This document shows, in pieces, positions 10,997-13,409 of a stretch of DNA of 13,409 nucleotides. Numbering within the stretch: position 1 is the first letter of the stretch; the number at the start of each line of letters is the position of its first letter. The notes below the pieces were generated by a model. The model saw only the letters and a program-made list of their open reading frames with translations, ran no database searches and was not told the DNA's origin. A program made the position numbers and the translations under genes. The DNA is taken from positions 1 through 13,409 of the forward strand of contig JADHWW010000059.1 of the NCBI GenBank assembly GCA_016783285.1, read 5' to 3'. Origin of the DNA: Anaerolineae bacterium (lineage in GTDB: Bacteria > Chloroflexota > Anaerolineae > B4-G1).

Positions 10997-11854
10997 TTAC
11001 TGTCCTGCAATCCGTGTTCTGAAACCGGCCGCCTCCCGCAGCCGCTCCACGCACTCCATCGGCACGTAGACCGAGCCCAACGGCGCTCCTTCCCTGACGG
11101 CAGGTCCGTGAAAATCGGAGCCGCCGGTGAAGAGCAAGTCATACTTTTGACACAGCCCTAACAGCACTTTTATCTCTTCGGGCGAATGGTCGGGGTAATA
11201 CACCTCCACCCCGCGCAGTCCATACTCCACGAACTTGGGCAACCGTTCCAATGCCGCCCAATAGTGTCCCGGATGGGCCAGCACCGGCACACCTCCGGCC
11301 CCGATGATCGCCTCGATCACCTCTGACGGGGTCAGCCGCAGGCGGGGGACGTAGGCCGGGCCGTCGTTGCCGATGAAGCGGTCGAAGGCCTCCTGCATCG
11401 TCGCGACGTGGCCTCGATTGAGCAACGCGCGTGCCACGTGGGGCCGCCCGACGCTATCGCCGCTGGCCAGTGTCCGCACCTCCTCCCACTCCAGCCCCAT
11501 ACCCATCTCGCGCAGTCGCTCGACCATCTTGCGAGCCCGGCCCACCCGCGCATCCCGCATCGCCTGCAGCCGCTCCCGCAGGAGGCCGTTCTCCGGATCC
11601 ACGTAATAGCCCAGGAAATGCAAGTCGCCCCAGTCGCCCTCGGAGTTGACCTCGACGCCAGTGATGACCTCCAGGTTGGTGCTGGCCGCCGCCCGCTGGG
11701 CCTCCGCCACCCCGCCTAGCGTGTCGTGGTCCGTGAGCGCGATCACGGCCAACTCACGCCCCAGTGCCTGATGAACAATCTCCGACGGTGTGAATACGCC
11801 GTCGGAGGCTGTGCTATGGATGTGCAGGTCTACTCGGTTTGAGCGCTGGTGCAT
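10997..11854 (-). CDS. PHP-domain phosphoesterase (RNase AM / YciV-TrpH-like)
   Basis: Metal-dependent phosphoesterase of the PHP family; close relatives act on nucleotide or RNA 5' ends (RNase AM, 3',5'-bisphosphate phosphatase). The 285-residue protein carries the metal-binding motifs in order: HIHSTASDG (His11, His13), TDHDT (Asp42-His43-Asp44), GVEVNSE (Glu69), LHFLGYY (His80), LAHPGHY and GGSDFHG. Start ATG 11854 lies inside the spoVS coding end (25-nt overlap), with GGGAG about 10 nt upstream; no later start exists before the first metal motif. It is likely co-transcribed with spoVS. The substrate in this organism is not deducible from sequence. Confidence 0.92.
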   Translation of the reverse strand: MHQRSNRVDLHIHSTASDGVFTPSEIVHQALGRELAVIALTDHDTLGGVAEAQRAAASTNLEVITGVEVNSEGDWGDLHFLGYYVDPENGLLRERLQAMRDARVGRARKMVERLREMGMGLEWEEVRTLASGDSVGRPHVARALLNRGHVATMQEAFDRFIGNDGPAYVPRLRLTPSEVIEAIIGAGGVPVLAHPGHYWAALERLPKFVEYGLRGVEVYYPDHSPEEIKVLLGLCQKYDLLFTGGSDFHGPAVREGAPLGSVYVPMECVERLREAAGFRTRIAGQ

Positions 11855-12111
11855 CGTTTCTCGACTCCCAACCGCACCGCTGTTCTCTCATTGCCATCAA
11901 TCATCACCTCGACGAACGAGGGGATGCAGACGATGTCAATTCCATCCAGTTCCAGATAACTGCGGGCGATGGCTACCGCCTTCACCGCCTGGTTGACCGC
12001 TCCGGCACCGATGGCCTGCACATCCACATGTCCCTGCTCTCGCATAACCCCCGCGATGGCGCCAGCCACCGCCGTCGAACGAGAAGTGGCCGCGACTTTG
12101 ATGATGTCCAT
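11830..12111 (-). CDS. spoVS: Stage V sporulation protein S family
   Basis: A small Alba-like fold nucleic-acid-binding protein, required for spore coat steps in Bacillus and also widespread in non-sporulating Chloroflexota and Deinococcota. The 93-residue product is close to the 86-residue Bacillus protein. It begins MDIIKVAATSRSTAVAGAIA and contains GAVNQAVKAVAIARSYL and IPSFVEVMIDGNERTAV. ATG 12111 has AGGAGGG 6 nt upstream. The C-terminal codons (about 8) overlap the PHP gene start. SpoVS alone does not show that the organism sporulates. Confidence 0.94.
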   Translation of the reverse strand: MDIIKVAATSRSTAVAGAIAGVMREQGHVDVQAIGAGAVNQAVKAVAIARSYLELDGIDIVCIPSFVEVMIDGNERTAVRLGVEKRCTSAQTE

Positions 12112-12173
12112 TGTATCCCTCCTTGTGCTTCCTGGGCCTGCAAATTCCAAGTTCCCTGGTGCGGTTCGACATT

Positions 12174-12202
12174 ATCATACACCAAAACAGGTCATTATGC
12201 AA
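12174..12202 (-). promoter_or_regulatory. Candidate spoVS promoter
   Basis: On the minus strand TTGCAT (12202-12197), 17-bp spacer, TATGAT (12179-12174), located between the ubiD stop (12213) and spoVS. The expected leader is about 55 nt. Confidence 0.6.
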
Positions 12203-12212
12203 GCAAGACATT

Positions 12213-13409
12213 CTACGCGCCGTACTGCGCCAAATCCACCGGCTCGTACTGCACCTTCTCGTATCCCCGCCGCGCCTCGCCCAGCGGGGCCGTCGCGTCC
12301 AGCCCCATCTTGGCCGTGCGTGCCTTCTGCCCCGGCATCTGCGTGGCCGAAGGATCGAGGCTGCTGCTCGGCTGCTCGGTGAGCATCACCAGATCCCGGT
12401 CGGCCTGGAAGCGGGTGGCGATTGCCCACTCCACGTCCGCGCTGTCGTAGAGGTCCACATCCGTATCCACCACGACGACGTGCTTGAGTGAGGTGTGGCC
12501 CCGGAAGGCGGCCCAGATCGCCCTACGCCCATCCTCCGCGTGCTGCTTTTCGATCTGCACCACCGCGTGCAGCCAGGAGGTGCCGCCCGGCGTGATGCAG
12601 ACGCCGGTGCAGCGGCAGACCTCGTTGACGGCAGCAAAGATGGTCGGCTCGCGGGGCATACCCATCAGGTTCTTGTGCTCCATCCCGCCGGGGAGCAGGG
12701 CGTGAAAGATCGGGTCCCGGCGGTGAGTGACGCGGTTTATCTCGATCACCGGCTGGCGGCGCACGCCGTCCATCGTCTCCGTCAGATCAGGGAAGGGGCC
12801 CTCATCAACCAGCGTGTGGGTGATGCGGCCTTCCAGGATCAGTTCCGCCTCGGCCGGCACCTCCAGGTCCACGGTCTGGCAGCGCACCAGTGGCGTGGGA
12901 ACCAGAGCGTGGGCGATGCTCAACTCGTCTACCCCCTTGGGCGGGCCCATCGCCGCCGCCAGGAGCACCTGGATGGGGCAGCCGATGGCGATAGCGACAG
13001 GCAAATCGTCCGTGACTTTGGCCAGCGCGGTGTGCGTCCCCCGTCCCTCGACCAGGCGAGCAGCGAAACGGCGCTCGTCCAGCAGCATCAGCCGGTGGAA
13101 GGCGACGTTGCGCCCGAAATCGGGATCCTCGATGATCGCCACGCCCGCCGTGACGTAACGCCCGCCGTCGTGTGGGTGGTAGCGCGGGATGGGCAGGCGG
13201 GTCAAGTCCACCCGCTCCTCGACGATCTCCTGGCAGGGGCCGGAGTCGAGCACCGGCGGCGGGGTCGGGTTAGCCAGCGCACTGGCCATGCAGTGGACCA
13301 AGTCGGGCACGGCGCAGCCTAGCGCCGCCGCAAAGTGCTGCCGCTGCGCGCATACCCCGGAGATGGCCCGCCAGATAGGGAAGCCGGTCAGCGTGCGGAA
13401 CAGCACCGG
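12213..13409 (-). CDS. UbiD-family decarboxylase, 5' end outside the window
   Basis: UbiD enzymes carry out reversible decarboxylation of aromatic or unsaturated acids using prenylated FMN made by a UbiX partner. The frame is open to the window edge (codon CCG at 13407-13409), so the N-terminus is missing. The first visible residues (PVLFRTLTGFPIWRAI) match an early UbiD segment. Other family landmarks are ITHTLVDEGPFPDLTE, containing the acidic active-site region, INRVTHRRDPIFHALLPGG and VVVVDTDVDLYDSADVEWAI. The C-terminus (LDPSATQMPG onward) is also typical. No ubiX is seen here. The substrate cannot be assigned; quinone biosynthesis or aromatic acid use are both possible. It ends 101 nt before spoVS, without a clear terminator. 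Confidence 0.93.
   Translation of the reverse strand, partial: PVLFRTLTGFPIWRAISGVCAQRQHFAAALGCAVPDLVHCMASALANPTPPPVLDSGPCQEIVEERVDLTRLPIPRYHPHDGGRYVTAGVAIIEDPDFGRNVAFHRLMLLDERRFAARLVEGRGTHTALAKVTDDLPVAIAIGCPIQVLLAAAMGPPKGVDELSIAHALVPTPLVRCQTVDLEVPAEAELILEGRITHTLVDEGPFPDLTETMDGVRRQPVIEINRVTHRRDPIFHALLPGGMEHKNLMGMPREPTIFAAVNEVCRCTGVCITPGGTSWLHAVVQIEKQHAEDGRRAIWAAFRGHTSLKHVVVVDTDVDLYDSADVEWAIATRFQADRDLVMLTEQPSSSLDPSATQMPGQKARTAKMGLDATAPLGEARRGYEKVQYEPVDLAQYGA

Noticed and set aside
12495..13322. Long plus-strand open frame opposite the UbiD-family gene
   Set aside because: Shadow of the UbiD-family coding frame; sequence is His/Arg/Gln-rich without family features.
1..13409. CRISPR array or prophage
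   Set aside because: No regularly spaced direct repeats, cas genes or phage structural genes are visible; the repeats present are isolated pairs.

Overview
The window reads as a GC-rich bacterial chromosome, most likely a member of Chloroflexota (Anaerolineae-like). This is an inference from three traits: a class A penicillin-binding protein with a long Thr/Pro-rich tail, a SpoVS protein in a non-Firmicute-looking context, and many small accessory gene pairs between housekeeping genes. No taxonomic marker gene is present, so the assignment is tentative.

Layout from left to right. 1-2067 (+) is the 3' part of a penicillin-binding protein 1A gene, followed by a hairpin and a 50-codon remnant of a RecD-type helicase. 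2277-2569 holds no gene but contains the first copy of a two-hairpin repeat. 2570-3130 (-) is a membrane-anchored protein of unknown function. 3181-6351 (-) is the translation block thrS / infC-rpmI-rplT. infC starts at an AUU codon behind a strong Shine-Dalgarno, and has its own consensus promoter. A second copy of the two-hairpin repeat lies between thrS and infC. thrS is preceded by a T-box riboswitch (ACC specifier, T-box, terminator) and then by a 27-codon, threonine-rich open frame. That frame has an extended Shine-Dalgarno and overlaps the thrS start by 8 nt.

6735-7766 (-) is an accessory patch: two small unknown genes in tandem, a 118-bp MITE-like element and a third small gene. The patch is bracketed by a 60-bp direct repeat of the 5' end of the T-box leader. 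7810-8775 (-) carries an MscS channel gene and tRNA-Val(GAC). The tRNA promoter and the divergent holB promoter appear to share one palindromic -35 box.

8846-9838 (+) is holB (DNA polymerase III delta'). Its last 168 coding bases and its terminator are repeated about 1 kb downstream (10677-10875). A complete VapBC toxin-antitoxin module lies between the two copies. 10997-12111 (-) is spoVS plus an overlapping PHP phosphoesterase gene. 12213 to the window end (-) is a UbiD-family decarboxylase whose N-terminus lies outside the window.

Two themes stand out. Control of thrS appears layered: tRNA-sensing T-box, then a Thr-rich leader peptide coupled to thrS translation. In addition, two independent small-gene cassettes are each flanked by direct repeats of the host locus they interrupt, in a way that leaves the host gene or leader intact.
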